Source of the DNA: Dryococelus australis
Lineage: Eukaryota > Arthropoda > Insecta > Phasmatodea > Phasmatidae
Reading direction: 5' to 3'
Length of the DNA: 64,000 bases
Assembly (NCBI GenBank): GCA_029891345.1
Contig: CM057009.1
Span: forward strand, 286,140,966 to 286,204,965
The position numbers and the translations under genes were made by a program. The notes under the pieces are model-generated. The model had not been told where the DNA came from. It saw only the letters and a program-made list of their open reading frames with translations, and ran no database searches. This document shows positions 1 through 13,800 of the stretch, piece by piece. Positions within the stretch are counted from its first letter, which is position 1; every line of letters begins with the position of its first letter.

Positions 1-790
1 TGCTGATGTTTATTTAAAGAGGCTTCATCAGACCATGAGGGCGATACCTCCCACAAAATCAGAAGAGGGTGTGGAATTTCACGACCCAACAGCACCAGGG
101 GTTATTTTTACCCAAGACCCACTGCCTCCCTGGTGAAAGATTGTCAACATGAGTTTTAACTGATTTGTTGTCTGTTCAACAAAGTTTGGACATGGGTAAT
201 AGGGGCTGGTATAAACCTGTTCTATACCCCATCAGAAACATAGGTCTTTTACTAATTTAGATGTAAAATACAAAGCATTATTTGAAACTATATGTTCAGT
301 CTCCCCAGAACCCATGAAAACCTTTTACAATTTAGTGACAATAGAATTGGCCTTCATATCTCTAATCACCAGGAGCAAAACAGACCTGAAAAACCCATCC
401 ACCAAAATCAACAAGCAATTATTTCCTTTTAGCCTTTTGGGAATGTTTGGCTGCTGTACAATCCACACAATGCTTTACATATTTATCAAGATCTTTATGT
501 AAACTGTCCCAATAAAACTCCTTTTTGATCTTCAGCTCTGTCTTTCTTTCCCACATGTCCACCTATGGGGGAATCGTGGAAATACCTAAGCAACATTTCT
601 CTTACAGCGTTATGCATCCACAGTAACTACTTTGTTTTTCAAATAATGAAATACACCTCTCCTTTATCTTCTCTGAAATTACTGGCCTGTCCAATTTTTA
701 CTTTCTCATAAATTTCCTGACATTCCAGTTGTCTTAACCGCTCAGACATCGTGGCCCTGGAAAAAATTTACTTTTCATACCATTTCTTAG
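1..790 (-). pseudogene. LTR-retrotransposon (Ty3/Gypsy-like) integrase remnant
   Basis: Read on the minus strand, this segment gives, in shifting frames, the zinc-binding part of a retroviral-type integrase (a KT-x-x-KI stretch, then fYWDSLHKDLDKYVKHCVDC at about 430-560). The catalytic core follows (an IVSNNALYFTSK block near 270-300, then a TSPYYPCPNF block near 190-220). The spacing matches the H2C2 and D,D-35-E modules of Ty3/Gypsy integrases. Several frameshifts and stops separate the blocks, so it is dead. The expected second aspartate region reads SNNAL where SDNG-type sequence is usual. The element continues beyond the left window edge, and nothing recognisable as reverse transcriptase follows upstream of it at 0.8-2 kb. 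Family-level call only; BEL/Pao cannot be fully excluded. Confidence 0.7.
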
Positions 791-3700
791 GATCCAATCA
801 ACCACTTCCCACCAAATTTTACATGCAGTTAGTGCATTTATATAATTAATTTAGATAAGCACGTTATATATTGTCATGGGAAGAGGAGGATTCTGTACTA
901 TGACATGGGGGTAGGGAAAATGAAATACTAGGAGGGGAAAATAAATATGGATAGTGAACATAGGAGGTAATATAACTGAGGGAGGGGGTAACTTTACCAG
1001 GCTTACCAAAACCTAACCTTAAAATAATAACAAAACCAGCTAACACTTGTAAAATGGTAGAGCAACTTGCGCATGCCAGCTTCAACCAGCTACTGATTAC
1101 CCGCTACCCTACTTTTTCATAGCTTCTCTCAAAACTCTCCACACTCTCTCTAGTTACATACTAGCCTACTTCTAGGAAAGTTAGTAGGAAAGTGTTAAAT
1201 CAATAATGTAATACAAAACAAAAAGAAAATACTTAGCTTTGACGACATTTTGCTGGAAAAATCAGCAGCTATTCCTGAGTGACATTTGCCTTAATCCATC
1301 ACACACCAACACGGGGTGCATGCCCTCCGCAACAAAATACTACATCGCCAGAACATTCTGCTTTTGGCAATGGAAATCTGGGAAAATTACAGAGGGAAAG
1401 GGGGATGGGGAAGAAGCTAAAACTGCCAGCTCATCTGGCAACAACCACCCTGAAATGTGCATGATCAACCCAAAGCGCAAAAGAACATTCACATTTCCCA
1501 CTTCTTCAACACAGTAATTCCAGTTGAGATGCCCCTCGACCCCTTGGGGGTGTCAGGAGTTCCAAGCATGCTTCACTCATACCATTAATTACAAAACACC
1601 TATACCCCTTGTAGCATTGCAGCTATATGTGTGTGCATGCGTGGTGCGCGCGCGCGTGTGTGTGTGTGTGTGTGCGCGCGTGCGATTATTTGGGAAGTAT
1701 TTAAACTATATATATTTCAGTCAAAGATAGGAATTCATGCAATATTTGAAAGGTCGTGTCAATAAGAACTTGTTTGTATTCTACGTATTTTCGTTTTTCC
1801 AAATTTCTTATTTTTCTTTCCTCATTTCATCAGTAGTAACAGACTTCAACAACAGATGTCATAGAACGATAGCGGATCTTTTCCGTTTCACTGGGTTAGT
1901 AAACTAAAAGCATCATCACCGCATTGCACGACATGGTGAAACAAGGAAAATAACAGAGGTCACCTTTAGCTGATGTGACCGACTGCTCGAAAACAATATG
2001 TTTTCAATGAGGGAACTTTTGATTAATATATAGAGAAGCACGACCTTTCTGGGGTATCACAACAGTCCACGAGCACATCACATCACAACAGTTCGTCGCA
2101 GCACAATCGTTTTTCAGCTGTAAATCGGACAGCCTGCAACGAGTGATCACGTTACTCACACCGACCAGCGCCCCGACTTTAACCTTCTTTTGTATTTCGG
2201 ACATTTCAGTTCAAATATCTATTAAATTTATTTTCCGTCGGCGCGAGGAGTCAATAGGGTGCCGGGAGAGAAAAGTAACGATTCTCTCTCGCCTTCGTAA
2301 CTCTTGAAGTGAGAAGTTTTGTTTTATGAAGGCTGCCATTCTGTCTTGGTTTTTTTTGTATGTCAGTTGCGAGTGTCAATTGTTTGTTTTGCCGAGACAA
2401 CAATAAATCTCCTGACATTGACTTCTTTTATTTTATTAGCAATCCTGGTATCAACAAACTTTCATTATTATGTAGTCAAAGTCTCCAACTCACGCTGAGC
2501 TAGTTCGTTGGTGTTTACTGAGAACTACAACGAGAAAACAGGACAGTAAACTGTTACACCCTCTGTGGGGTGGAAAGCAGTCTTGTCTCAAATTTTCCCA
2601 TGCACCGTGATCCAAAGGTACTTAATACTACTACCATCCCTCTAATACATTTGTGCAGTAATAGTCCCACAACATTTGGTTACCTTAAGGTGACTCTGAA
2701 AGAACGTTCTCATAGGCCAATTCTCTGTGACTTTCATGGATTTAATAACAAACTAGCAAATGCACTGTATTCATAAACATTACATTGACTTTTGCAGTTC
2801 TTAAAAAAATTATTAAAACTTCTGGGCCCTCTTTAAAATATGTTCCACACCTCAGGTGAATAGATCCATGAGAGAATAAAGGCATTAACAATGCACCTAA
2901 TTTGCTTGTAGATATTTTACATCATAGTTACTGAGTACGAACTTATTCAAATCTGTAAGATTACAAATTATATTAAAATTACTTTTAGTATATCGGTTTG
3001 CTACAGCTATTATCAGTAGGTGTCGTGCATGTCTTTGCTCATAGCAGGATCACAAATATTCTCACAAAACTATGACTTGCCGATGACTATTGTAGGCGAT
3101 CGTTTCAGCAAAACCCGGTCGTAAAAAGGGACGTCGTAGACATGCCTAATGAAGAGGAACGTAAAAACGTGCTGACAGGAACAATGCAGCTATGAAACCA
3201 GATGTGACCTTACAGACAGAAGGCCGGTTGTGGCGACTCTGGAACAACCTTGGAGAATTTGGGCCACCGTCGAATGTGAATAGCATCTCGCCAGGAACTC
3301 TGCTCCCCAACTACATACTACTGTGCGTCATCGCCGCCCCCGGTGGCTGGTCTTCCATGCAGACGCAAGATTCACACTCGCGAATTGTCATCTACTCGTA
3401 ATTTAACATTTTGCGCATATCAAGGCTCCGTGCACATCCTCTTAATGCAGGGAAGTTCGGAACGAAAGTCAGAAATTTTATGATATGGGGCTAAGATATT
3501 TTTAGCAAACGGGCCATTATTCCTTCTTTCTGAACACACCAAACACGTGTGATGAGTTATATACAATCCCAGAGCAGCCAGTCACTTCAATGGCTGTAAG
3601 AAAGAGATTGGGCACATTAGTTAGTCAAGAAAACTATTCTGCACTGAGCCTGTAGTTTAACTATAGTCCATTCCTGTCTGGAAGAGACATTTGAAAACAA

Positions 3701-4320
3701 ACCTTTAAAAAATCAACCTAGGTGTAACATGCAAACATGTTTTTTCAATAACTTGTATTCCACAAATATATAACACTATAGTTAACTTTAGAATACTGTA
3801 TTATTGAATAAATGAAACTTTACCTTAATGTCTTCTATAACTTGTAATATTTGTTTTGTATTAAATTTGAATTAACAACATCAAGAACAGCGACGTGTTG
3901 GCAACGGCCGGTAAGAAATAGTTCACAGTTAAAATATTATGTTAACCTAGTTTTTTTAAAATGTTATTTGTAAATTAAATGATGCATATTGAAGTATTTA
4001 AATATTTAAGTAGCCCTAATGACAACATATTTAATTTTTACAGTTTTAAATAACAGTGTCAAATATTGTGTTTAGGCTGTAGTGGCACAGTGTTTATTTT
4101 ATCGAGCGAGGAAGCAACTGTCAGCTGGTGGAGGCTTGTCGCTCTCTATATTTCTTTGTCTCTCTCACACTCGGGAAGTTTCGCTTCCATAGTAAGTTGT
4201 GATTATACATGTTTTTAATTGTAGCACATGTCATACTTATTACAGCAAACTAATGATTTTTTAATTTGTAATTTACAACTGAAAAGAGATTTTAATATTT
4301 GAGTACTTATTTTACTATAT
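791..4320. other. Intergenic or repeat-derived, no gene recognised
   Basis: I find no supported coding region here. Open frames are short and lack recognisable motifs. A stretch at about 2220-2560 looks like the end of an unassigned LTR or transcript (AATAAA-type signal at 2402 and a run of thymines), but I could not define ends. A purine-rich segment near 860-1080 resembles in texture the segment near 4320-4560, which suggests related repeat sequence. Confidence 0.4.
1628..1684. repeat. Compound (TG)n/(CG)n microsatellite
   Basis: An alternating purine-pyrimidine tract: TG repeats flanked on both sides by GCGCGCG blocks. Such tracts can adopt Z-DNA; here it is simply a low-complexity repeat. 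Confidence 0.9.
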
Positions 4321-7300
4321 TGTTATGGGGTGGATGGGAGGTGTGACTCCAGGAGTAACCAAATAAGACAACTACCCGGAGACTGCACCAAATTTTACAG
4401 GGATGGGTAGGAAGGGGGAGGTAGGGTGAGGGGAGGATAAAATTTAGACTTACAAAAATAGAAAAATGAGCCAACACTACTACCTAACCTGCGAAGCCTC
4501 CACCGCTTGCTGTAACTTTTACTCAGCAGGGTCAGCACGATACCCTGTACTCTAACCACTTGTCAGAAAAATCAGAAAAGGGCTCATTTCAACCAAAAGA
4601 AAACAATGAGTTTCGAAAAAGGGGTGTGGGGGGAATTACTCGCTAAGGGAGCGACAGGATTCCCCGACCCCTTTATGGGTCTGACACCTAAACAATGCAT
4701 CAAGGTAAATACAAATAAAGTAGAAAAAGCTACCTGTTTATAGGCACCCATTGCCTAAATACTATGCTCCTAATTTGACCGGAGGTGTGCGAGAGCTGTA
4801 AAAAAACAAAGAGGGGTGAGGGGGTATCCTTATCAACTTGCAAAAAGAAATAATATAAAAAATAGAGGTTTTCAGCGAAAAACACAAAATCCCAGCTATT
4901 AAAAAGAACAAGCAAAACAATAAAAAAAAAAAACTATATTCTGTGAACACACTGGCTTACCCAGTGTTTGAATTAAGAAGTGAGAAAAACAAAAAACAGA
5001 ATTTGCTGTAGGGCTAACAGGATACCCTTCTTACTGCTGTAGCTCACCCAGAGGCGAGTATAAACAAACAGTTAACTTCAAAGCTAATACGAGTAGACAG
5101 TCCCCTTACAAGGAATAAACAAATTAGCTGAAGGGCTAACAGGAAGCCATTCTTAAAATGAAGATACCTTAACTAAAAATATGTAGGATCAGTGCATTGA
5201 AAGATTAAAAATTTTTAACCATGTGCTCCCTAGGGCTTAAATGAAAATCACACAACAAAAATAAATTATTAAAAGCTACTGTATTTATGAGTGCTTATAG
5301 TTTATAGATAGATTGGCCAGGATAATTAACTAAGCTCTAACGGAACTTGAACAGGATTTAATTTAGAAACCAGAGAAAAGGGTCAAACGACTTTAAAATG
5401 CTCCAAAAAATTTAGTTTTAGGGAGGCACCTGTCAAATGAAAAATATCGGGGAACATAACCTAGACCTCGGTTTCGATCAGTGCAGTAGTAACAACATAA
5501 CTCCACCACTGACGAACCCAGCAACCTGCGGAGCCATCTACAATCCATGCACTACATTCTTTCACAAGAGGTCTGAAAAACTATACTACTGCAAAAATGT
5601 AGGTTCCTTCCTTTCCAAGTAGTTAATTTATGTAAACCTCAAGAAACATAAGAAACCTAACCCCGATGGCCCCTCAGCCAGTGTTAATGGATATAGCATA
5701 ATAACCTATAGAGTTGCAGCCCAGGTCTCTCGGCACACCCTCGCACCTCACATCCGACGTCCTACATCATCTTCAAGCAACTGACTACTATGATTTAGCA
5801 AAAACTTACTATAGCTCCAAACCTACTGAAAAGCATGGCCAGGGCCTTTCTTCCCGCCCAGCAGAGAAAAACGACCAGACCACTTGCCACACCACAGGTT
5901 TACCCCATACTCATCGTAACCACGTGCTCCCGGGGCCATCTGCCAGGCCGCCCACCAGCCGCACCATTTGCGACTGTCCGCACCAGCTGCTCCCGCTTGA
6001 CTGCCGCTGTCCCACTCACACCTCTCCTAGTCATCCCGTCCGCCATCCTTAGTCCATGACCTCGTCACACACAGCCGATAATAACAACTGCCTCCCCTGA
6101 CGTCATGAGCGAGGCCGACGTCATGGCGGGCAAATCAGAACACGCCACTGCCACTATCGATACAACAATACCTCGCCGCCAACTCCCTTTTTCCCAGTAG
6201 TATACAGCTCTTATTGCCTATCTGCAAAGTGAACCCATCATCACAACAATCTTGGCTATTACTAGGGAAATCGCCGACTCAGTTCGCAGCTACACCCAGT
6301 GCTTTGAACGAGCAGAAGATAACAATTCTAACAAACTCCTGAAAGAGGGACAATAACTCACACCTGGCCGAGAAAAATACGGCCAGCTGCTGGCGCTTCA
6401 GGAGAAGCCTGCTGATTCAAGTGGTGATGAAATGCTTTCAAGATTAAAAATAACGGGTGACATCAATTCCTTAAGAACCTCTGCAGTCAAAAACTAATAA
6501 AATGCATATGTTCTAAACAAAATAAATGGTGAAGTAACTGTTTCCTAATTTAATTCCACCATAACTGAACTGAGCTAATCTTAAAATAAAAAGAAAAAAA
6601 CAAAACAAACAAAGTCGGCAAACTAAGAATATTTATCTATGCAAACAAGAAAAACTATTTAGATTTAAAGGAATGAATTCAAAACGAGACAACTATCAGT
6701 TCACTTCACAATTAAAACCCAAACATCTAGCTTAAGGCCATGCCTTTGAAACTGACTTCCCCAGAAACACATTTTGAACTCAATGATGAAATTATTTATC
6801 ACCACATTACTTATAAAAAAATTAAAAAGCAACAGTAGTTTCTTATCAAACCTAATGAACTGGTAACAAGGAGGGCTTAACCCAACCAAAATAGCCTAAA
6901 TAACCTAACCTAACCTCCAAGGAAGGGAATGACATACGAAAATACAAAAAGAAAACTTAATTAAGGGTTGGCCTATCAAATCTAACAAAAAACCAAGGGA
7001 TAGGGAACTTCATACTGTCTTAAAATCCAGGACATCTGAACAAAAAAGAGCCAGAAAAATACTACTACAAACATCACGCTTAACAAAAAAGCTTATATTA
7101 CCTCAAAATCACAAAAAAAAATTTAACCCCAAAATTTGCTTCACAGCAATATTTAGATATGATCATGGGGCGGATACCATCGGAAGTTGGCAGACATGGC
7201 GAGTCATGACATGGCGTATTGTTTTTTGCCAAACGAAGCAGAAAGTATTCTTACTCAGAAAAATACTTCAAATTACCATATCATGTTTGTAGATGATGTG

Positions 7301-8380
7301 TTTTTGAAACCTACCTAGGCAAATTACAGATTGTGATAAATCTGTGTTTCCACGGCAGTAATAAATATACTGTTACAATTGTTTTGTTAACCACTGCATG
7401 TGAAATAGCTTGGCATTGCTTCGAGTTGTGTTTGGCTGGCCCTGTGTGTGCGTGATTTAAAATATTTTATTAGTTCTATTTGTACATTTTTAACTGTAAA
7501 CTGTTTTTATGACGAAGTTAATTATTTACATCCACGTCTGTTTATTTATCATAATGTTGTACCTTTGCCCTAAGGGGTTTGAAACACAGTCGTGTAACAT
7601 AATTTGACACAATCCCAGAAGAAAAATACTAAGTACAGCCCGATAAATTTCAAAAAACCTCATAAACAGTAAGTAGCAATACATAGTAATATGAGAGGAA
7701 TAAAAGTTACCATAGGCTTATTTGTGTGCATGTTCATCGCTATCTTTTAAAGTTTGTATGACAAAAACTAGAAACACGAGTTGCGTGCTTGAATTCAATG
7801 TGCCTATTTCGTTTGACTGGTTGTTCCTTCGTTTTAATATTTATTCCAACTAAGGCCATACTTTTAAAGAAATGTCCCAACACATATCAGTAACAAAATG
7901 ATAATTTGTACAACCCTTTACTTCACAGTTGTAACAGTGTAAATCCAGTCACAACAAGAATATTAAAGTGCATTAAGTGTAATGTGCTATGTCAAGGAAA
8001 ACAAATATGTTAACAATGTCAAATAACGATACGAACTATTGTCAATGCAGGCAATTTTAAAACTTCATAAATCTGACCTAAATAATGTTATAGGCATAAA
8101 CTATGAATATTCGTACGGAATGGTTTTTTGAATGTGACAGAGTTCTTTAAAAAGCTGTAAACAGTAAACAAATTTGACAGGTATAAAAGTAAAAGTCACA
8201 TTTCGATACTTATTTTTAGGTGTAGCGAAAGTATACGAACATATGTACACACACAATGGAATGTAAACATTGATTTTGGCAGATGCTACATGGTAGTCAC
8301 GTGGCAATGTTTGTTTACATTTGGCAGAGGGATACGAAATGGGCCTGCAAGTAGCTATCATGCCTTACATGCCTTGGAGA
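4321..8380. other. Gene-poor stretch with possible retroelement ORF remnant at 6105-6356
   Basis: Mostly AT-rich sequence without recognisable genes. One frame from an ATG at 6105 runs to a TAA at 6354 and is interrupted only by a TAG at 6198. It encodes a hydrophilic peptide with a charged stretch (ITREIADSVRSYTQCFERAE) and sits in a locally GC-richer block (5.7-6.4 kb). That could be the start of a retroelement gag, but I recognise no domain. The rest holds only short chance frames. Confidence 0.3.
6901..6916. repeat. Short interstitial CCTAA (TTAGG-type) tract
   Basis: Three consecutive TAACC units, the complement of the arthropod telomere motif TTAGG. Three units can arise by chance in AT-rich DNA, so this is weak taxonomic support only. 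Confidence 0.5.
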
Positions 8381-10850
8381 GGGGGAACAGGGACGTCTCC
8401 TTTGTGTTTTGCTGCCTCCAAGGTCACGTGGTGGCCCTTCTGTCAAAGTAGGTATTGCTGGAAAGGGGTGAGACTGCAATGCGTGCCATAAAAATAACGC
8501 AGCACAGGACTTGGTTACACGTCGGGTGATAGGTCACATGCACAGACCATCTGCACATGCCCCCAGGCCTAGACTACTAGAGTTCGAGTCAGGATACAAG
8601 CGGTGCAAGCGTGGTGATGACCAGGTATGGTGTTAGCACAGGAATGGCTGCTTGATATTACATAATGAAAAGTGTTAATGTGTACAGTTGGTAGAAGTGA
8701 TGCACCTAGCTGCTTATTGTGCACTGGTCTAAACACAGAATGTTTGTCGATGGGATTGCAACTCTGTCTGAAGCACTGTTGTTTGTCACTGTTAAGTTCT
8801 TTGCAGGCACAAGTGCGGCTTGTAGCACGCAACTTTACACATGGTCAAGGGAGGGACAGTAAGCAAAGAACATTCACACATTCATCGTTTTGCTCACCTT
8901 GTAAAGCAGGCTGCTTGCAGCTGGGACATTGATCAGATTCTTGGTAGTGTCAGCGAGCAGTGTCTTGGTCCTTGTGTCAGTTATTACTGTTGGCACATGC
9001 TTATTTGGCCGGCGGCACAGACATATCCCGCGCGACTAGCTTGCAGGGCAGTTGACAGCGGCGTGAGCGGTGAGTCGCAGCCTGTCTGACATACAGAGGA
9101 GGGTGGCAAACAGTTGTTGCTTGGGCGGCTTCAGAGCTGGGCATGGCGCACGGCGTCGGGATACATGGAGGTGTTGTCCGCGTGACAGCAGCTGCTACGC
9201 ACTACCCACTCTTCAACAGGGATGCCGAACACGGCAGTGCCTCCAACCAGGTCATGGCAAATGGGGCGTAGTTTCGGCGCAGGGCGTCGGGACATCAGTA
9301 TTCACAGCCACCAGAAGATGGAGTGTCTCAGCCAGATTGGTTCTTCCCATCATCACATCAATGCTCGAGGCAGGCATCTGGTTGGCAGCTATTGTAGTAA
9401 GTGGCGTGTTTAGCATGTCCTCGCTCTGAAGAGGTGGAGTCGTGGTGCCCGAAGGCTGTAGCTCTGCTGCACAATCACTATGTTCAATAATTGCACTGTC
9501 TCTGGCAAGGAACCAATCACACTAATACAAGTATGTGGCCGCTTCGTACATCGCACACTCTTTAGATGACAGTTTGTCTCTCAGCCAAGTCAGCAGGTAG
9601 CCTGTACATTGCACAGTGATTGCACTGTGGCTGGCCTGCTAGCGCATGTCACACCTATCGAGATGTGTGTAAACAGAAGGTGGAACGAGTGTAGTTGGCC
9701 GAGTATAGCCTGTCGGCTGTGCAAAAAGAGACTTAATGATTAAGACAGGCACTGTAAAAATTTATGGCTGTGAGGCAGCGGGTGTGCTAGAAATAGAAGG
9801 TGTTGTGGAGGAAGGTATTCATAAAACAAACAGCTGTGTATAGCCATAAGTCTGTGTTGTTGGTAAGCAACAACATTTTCTTTGTTAAGTGCGAAATGCC
9901 CCGATCACTTAAGTTCACCACACCATTTGCACTGCACAGTCTCGTAATGATAAATGAATCCCATTTTCACTGTGGTTGTATACGTGGTTGACACTGGTGC
10001 GGCAGTCAGCTGTTGGCCAGAGTTACCGAACCTCGCCGGCGCGCAGCAGTAGCCCCTGTGTGCTGGTGGGAGGGGTTAACCGGCCCGAGCGAATGGAGGG
10101 GTGCGAACATGCACACAAGCTTCTTACTCCCAATTGATACACCGACCTATCTGGAGGGTGGTGAAGGGGTGGTGTCTCTGCGTTCTTGAACTCTTCCCAC
10201 AGCATTTGTTGTTGCAGGGGGGTGATGCAATTTGAGCATGCATGCACGCCATGCACATTTTCTGCACCCTGTCTCGTCCGGAGGGGTGAGAGAGGGATGG
10301 ATAGCTGTTGTGGCACAAGGAAGAGGTGGAAGATTCCGCGGCCGGCTTCTTCACCGTGTAGCTCAACAATGATGGTTGCGATGATGCTGGTGAAATTATC
10401 CTCGCTGTTGTGAAGTTTCATGGATTTCATGTTGTTATGGCCCCTTATGGTGTGGAAAGGGAAGGTTATATGGGAAAAATTTCCAGGAACTTGAATTTGG
10501 CTCAAAATGTTACAGAATTTTGACACGAAAAATTGTACTTGCAGAAACAAGGACGGGAACACCTACAGGTTGGGCATACAGGCAGGTAGTTAGGTTCGAC
10601 AGGAAAATGTCATAGGAATGCCTAGCAATTTAGTCACATTCTTGGGCAAGCCACTTGACGGGTTGTCGTGGGCTCAGGAGGGGAAAAAAGGTGTTGGAAA
10701 TTCGCAGTGACATATTTACAGAAGGTTTGTTTAGGTTCAATATGTTCATAGTGGCACCAGCTCGGTCGAGCAGAGTGTCTTTCCTGGGGCAGGCTGTGAG
10801 CTCGTGTAGCTGCTCCTGGACTCACTTTGCATCGACGATGTAATTGTATT
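8381..10850. other. GC-richer block, unassigned (no recognised protein)
   Basis: This 2.5-kb block is clearly richer in G+C and CpG than its surroundings and carries several medium open frames on both strands (for example 9070-9429 plus and 10023-10562 minus). None shows a motif I recognise. The longest frames overlap each other on opposite strands, which is usual for GC-rich non-coding DNA. Candidate explanations are an unrecognised LTR or gag segment on the minus strand or a former CpG-rich regulatory region. Confidence 0.35.
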
Positions 10851-13800
10851 ATTGGGAATGTATACCATTATGTATGCTTAGTGAGGTTGTAGGCCTCCTC
10901 ACATGCATATAATTTACACGTAAGTAACTGTCTCACACTCCAAAACACTATAAAGCCATGATCGTGGGTGCAGTGCACTAGTGGGCAGAATACCCATCAT
11001 TACATGGCCGTGGAGCGGCTGGCAGTGAAATAAAACGCCATTTACCAAACAGTTCAATTTATTCACAGCGAAAATTCCTCCTAGAAGGCATGTACATTAT
11101 TCCAACAACTACAGTTTTTTTGATAACCTTAGCTGTTATAAAATAGAACAATTATTTTGTTACAATCGCGGTGCTTCTGAGCTGGTGGGACGTGGAGATA
11201 GTGCTGCCTCTAGGTGATAAAAAATAAACTATGGTTCCATAATAAGACAGACTATTAATGCTACAAGGTGATAAATGAAAAAACTGACGAAGGCCCAGAT
11301 ATGCACAACACGTGACCACCCAGGCAGTGCTCAAAAACCAACTGAAGAAAATGGCGATGGTCTCTTTAGACCCAGCCCAAAGAACTGAAGAATCACAAGA
11401 AAATACAAAACATATTCTATAAGAAGAACAAGACCACTAACCTTCCATGGCCCTGAATTACAAAGCCAATGAAATTTATTGATTACCTTTGACAAACAAA
11501 TTACATGAAAATATAACAATGTGTTGGCAGTAAATTTAGTTAAGCAACATACTGTTAAAAAGCTCTGTGGCTGACTCTCAGTTCGTTGCTTTGGTTATTT
11601 AATTAAAAGCACAATTATTATTCAGTAAAGAGATTTAGAAAATAATTATATTCTCAATTTTGGTTATGATAAAGTGACATCGGGTTTCTTTACCTGAGCG
11701 AGTCCTATTTTACCCCAGGAGGTAGCCATGCCTGAATGACTATAAAACAAGGAAAATTCTTTATCAGATTTAGTCTGGTTGAATAATGGTAGTACTTTCA
11801 GAAAAATTGCCTAGGTGTCAGGTCGCAATCACAATACTCGCACACACATGCACACGAGGACGTAACACATGTGGAGGGGACTTACGAAGGTGGTTACTGA
11901 ATCTCTATAGACCTAGTGGTCCCCTTGTCGCATTAATTTCCCCGGTGGCAACTTTACTTCGGAGGGTTGGTGTCGATGGGGGGGGGGGGGGGTAGGTTGT
12001 TTGGTGATTGTGGTCGGCCCAAATAAATATGTCCTCAAATGTTACCTCTTGAGAACAGTTACGTTGGATGGTCACCTGACAGTGTCTCGGGCATCGTGGA
12101 GGTAGGGTGTACTCCTAGTACTGTGCTGAGGTAGGAGTCACCACATTCAGGGCCGACTGCCTCCAGTAGATGGCACGTCGCTGCTGAATAGATAAAGCAG
12201 GACGAATGGGCTAAGGGAGGTGGTAGGCGTCAATTTTTAATTGTGGGTTATAAGCTGGTTGTGAAATTTCAGGAACATATTCAAATTTATCAATAAGTTT
12301 TCGCCCTTTTGCAAGCAGGAAATAATCCACAGTGAAAATTAGATACAAAAGTATTAAACTTGTAAACTGGACTTTTTCTACAGTCAAACTTCTAGTAATA
12401 CTTATAAGACAAAGTATGTGAATCCAAGCCTTATGGAGGGAGTTACTTGAAGAGGGGGCACTGCACATTTCATTGAAACTACAGGTCTATCTGTCATCAT
12501 TATGTAATAATGTTAACTACGTACTGGATAGGCTCTCTAAATACTTCTTAAAATGTATGTCACTAAACAAAGTTTACATATTAATACAACAATATTAAAT
12601 ATGCACCTATTTTCACAAATTATATAATTTCTTCTGCTGTAGAATTAAGCTCCATGGGATGGGCTCAATATCCATTGTGCCCCCCCCCCTTTTATCATGA
12701 TCATCCACTGTATATGAAATAAATAACTAAATAAAATAAAATAGAATAAATAAATAATATCCAAAGATTATGATAATGCACTTCGATACCTGCCTATGAA
12801 AATGCTAATAATTTGAGCTCTGAAGTTGCAATTTAACTGATTGCTAGCCTGCCAGCCAGATGATACAATATCCCTTACTTAACTGTTTTTAACATTGCTA
12901 AATAAATTGCAATGTTATAATATTTTTCTCTCAGAAATTTAGTTCCAAATTATTTTAGTGATTTTTTCCTTGCTTCAGCACAACTGTTGCACAAAAATAT
13001 GATTTCTATGCTACAGTGCCAACACTATAATGCAGAATACATCTGCCTCACCGCTAACACACTTCGGATGAGAATGTATGGGCTACAGAAAATACACAAA
13101 AAAAAGCCATAGCTGGTTACATCAATAACATACAGGACAAACCAGTTTCAGCACATACAGCATCACACAACAAAGAGTTTTATTCCTGCTATGATACTGG
13201 AGTTGTGAGAGCTCTACCACTTTCAAACAATAGCTCAGATCTCAGATGCTGGGAATTAGCTCACCAGATTATTTAAAAATCCAGGTGGCTGCCAGGCTTC
13301 AATATAAGATAATCACAGCTCCTAACAACTCTCATCAGCTATACTGGAAATTTTTCAATTTTACCGCCTCATCCGTTCAAAATTGTGGAACTTTTCATGA
13401 AGTAAATGTATTAATAATTTGCACTTTCGTGGTCTTGTACGTATAAAATAAAAATTACTGATTTCAGTGGACATAAATTCACATATTACAGTGAGCACAA
13501 ATTCAATTCTCAGAAATATTTTGATATTTCATGGGCGATGATGTGTTTCCTTGTGAACTTTCGCCACAGATGTGCACCCCTCCCCTCCAAGGGATAACAA
13601 TAAGCCACTACACTCCACTGGGTTTGAATGGAGTGAGGTGTCATCCTCTCTGTAGGAGTCAGCTGCTCCTCTTTCGCCCCCATCGCCAGTGTGTAACTCG
13701 GCCATTTTAAGGAGTAGCAGTTACCATATCTATAGCTCATGCATGCTCTCTCTTTATCTTGGCCTTCCGCCTGCTAGCCCCCTCCCTTCCACTCATCATT

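Noticed and set aside
6901-6916. Subtelomeric location suggested by CCTAA repeats
   Set aside because: Only three units; not enough to infer a telomere or a chromosome fusion.
10023-10562. 179-codon minus-strand frame, the longest outside transposons in the first 15 kb
   Set aside because: Overlaps plus-strand frames, no recognised domain, composition typical of a GC-richer non-coding block; kept only as part of the 8.4-10.8 kb description.
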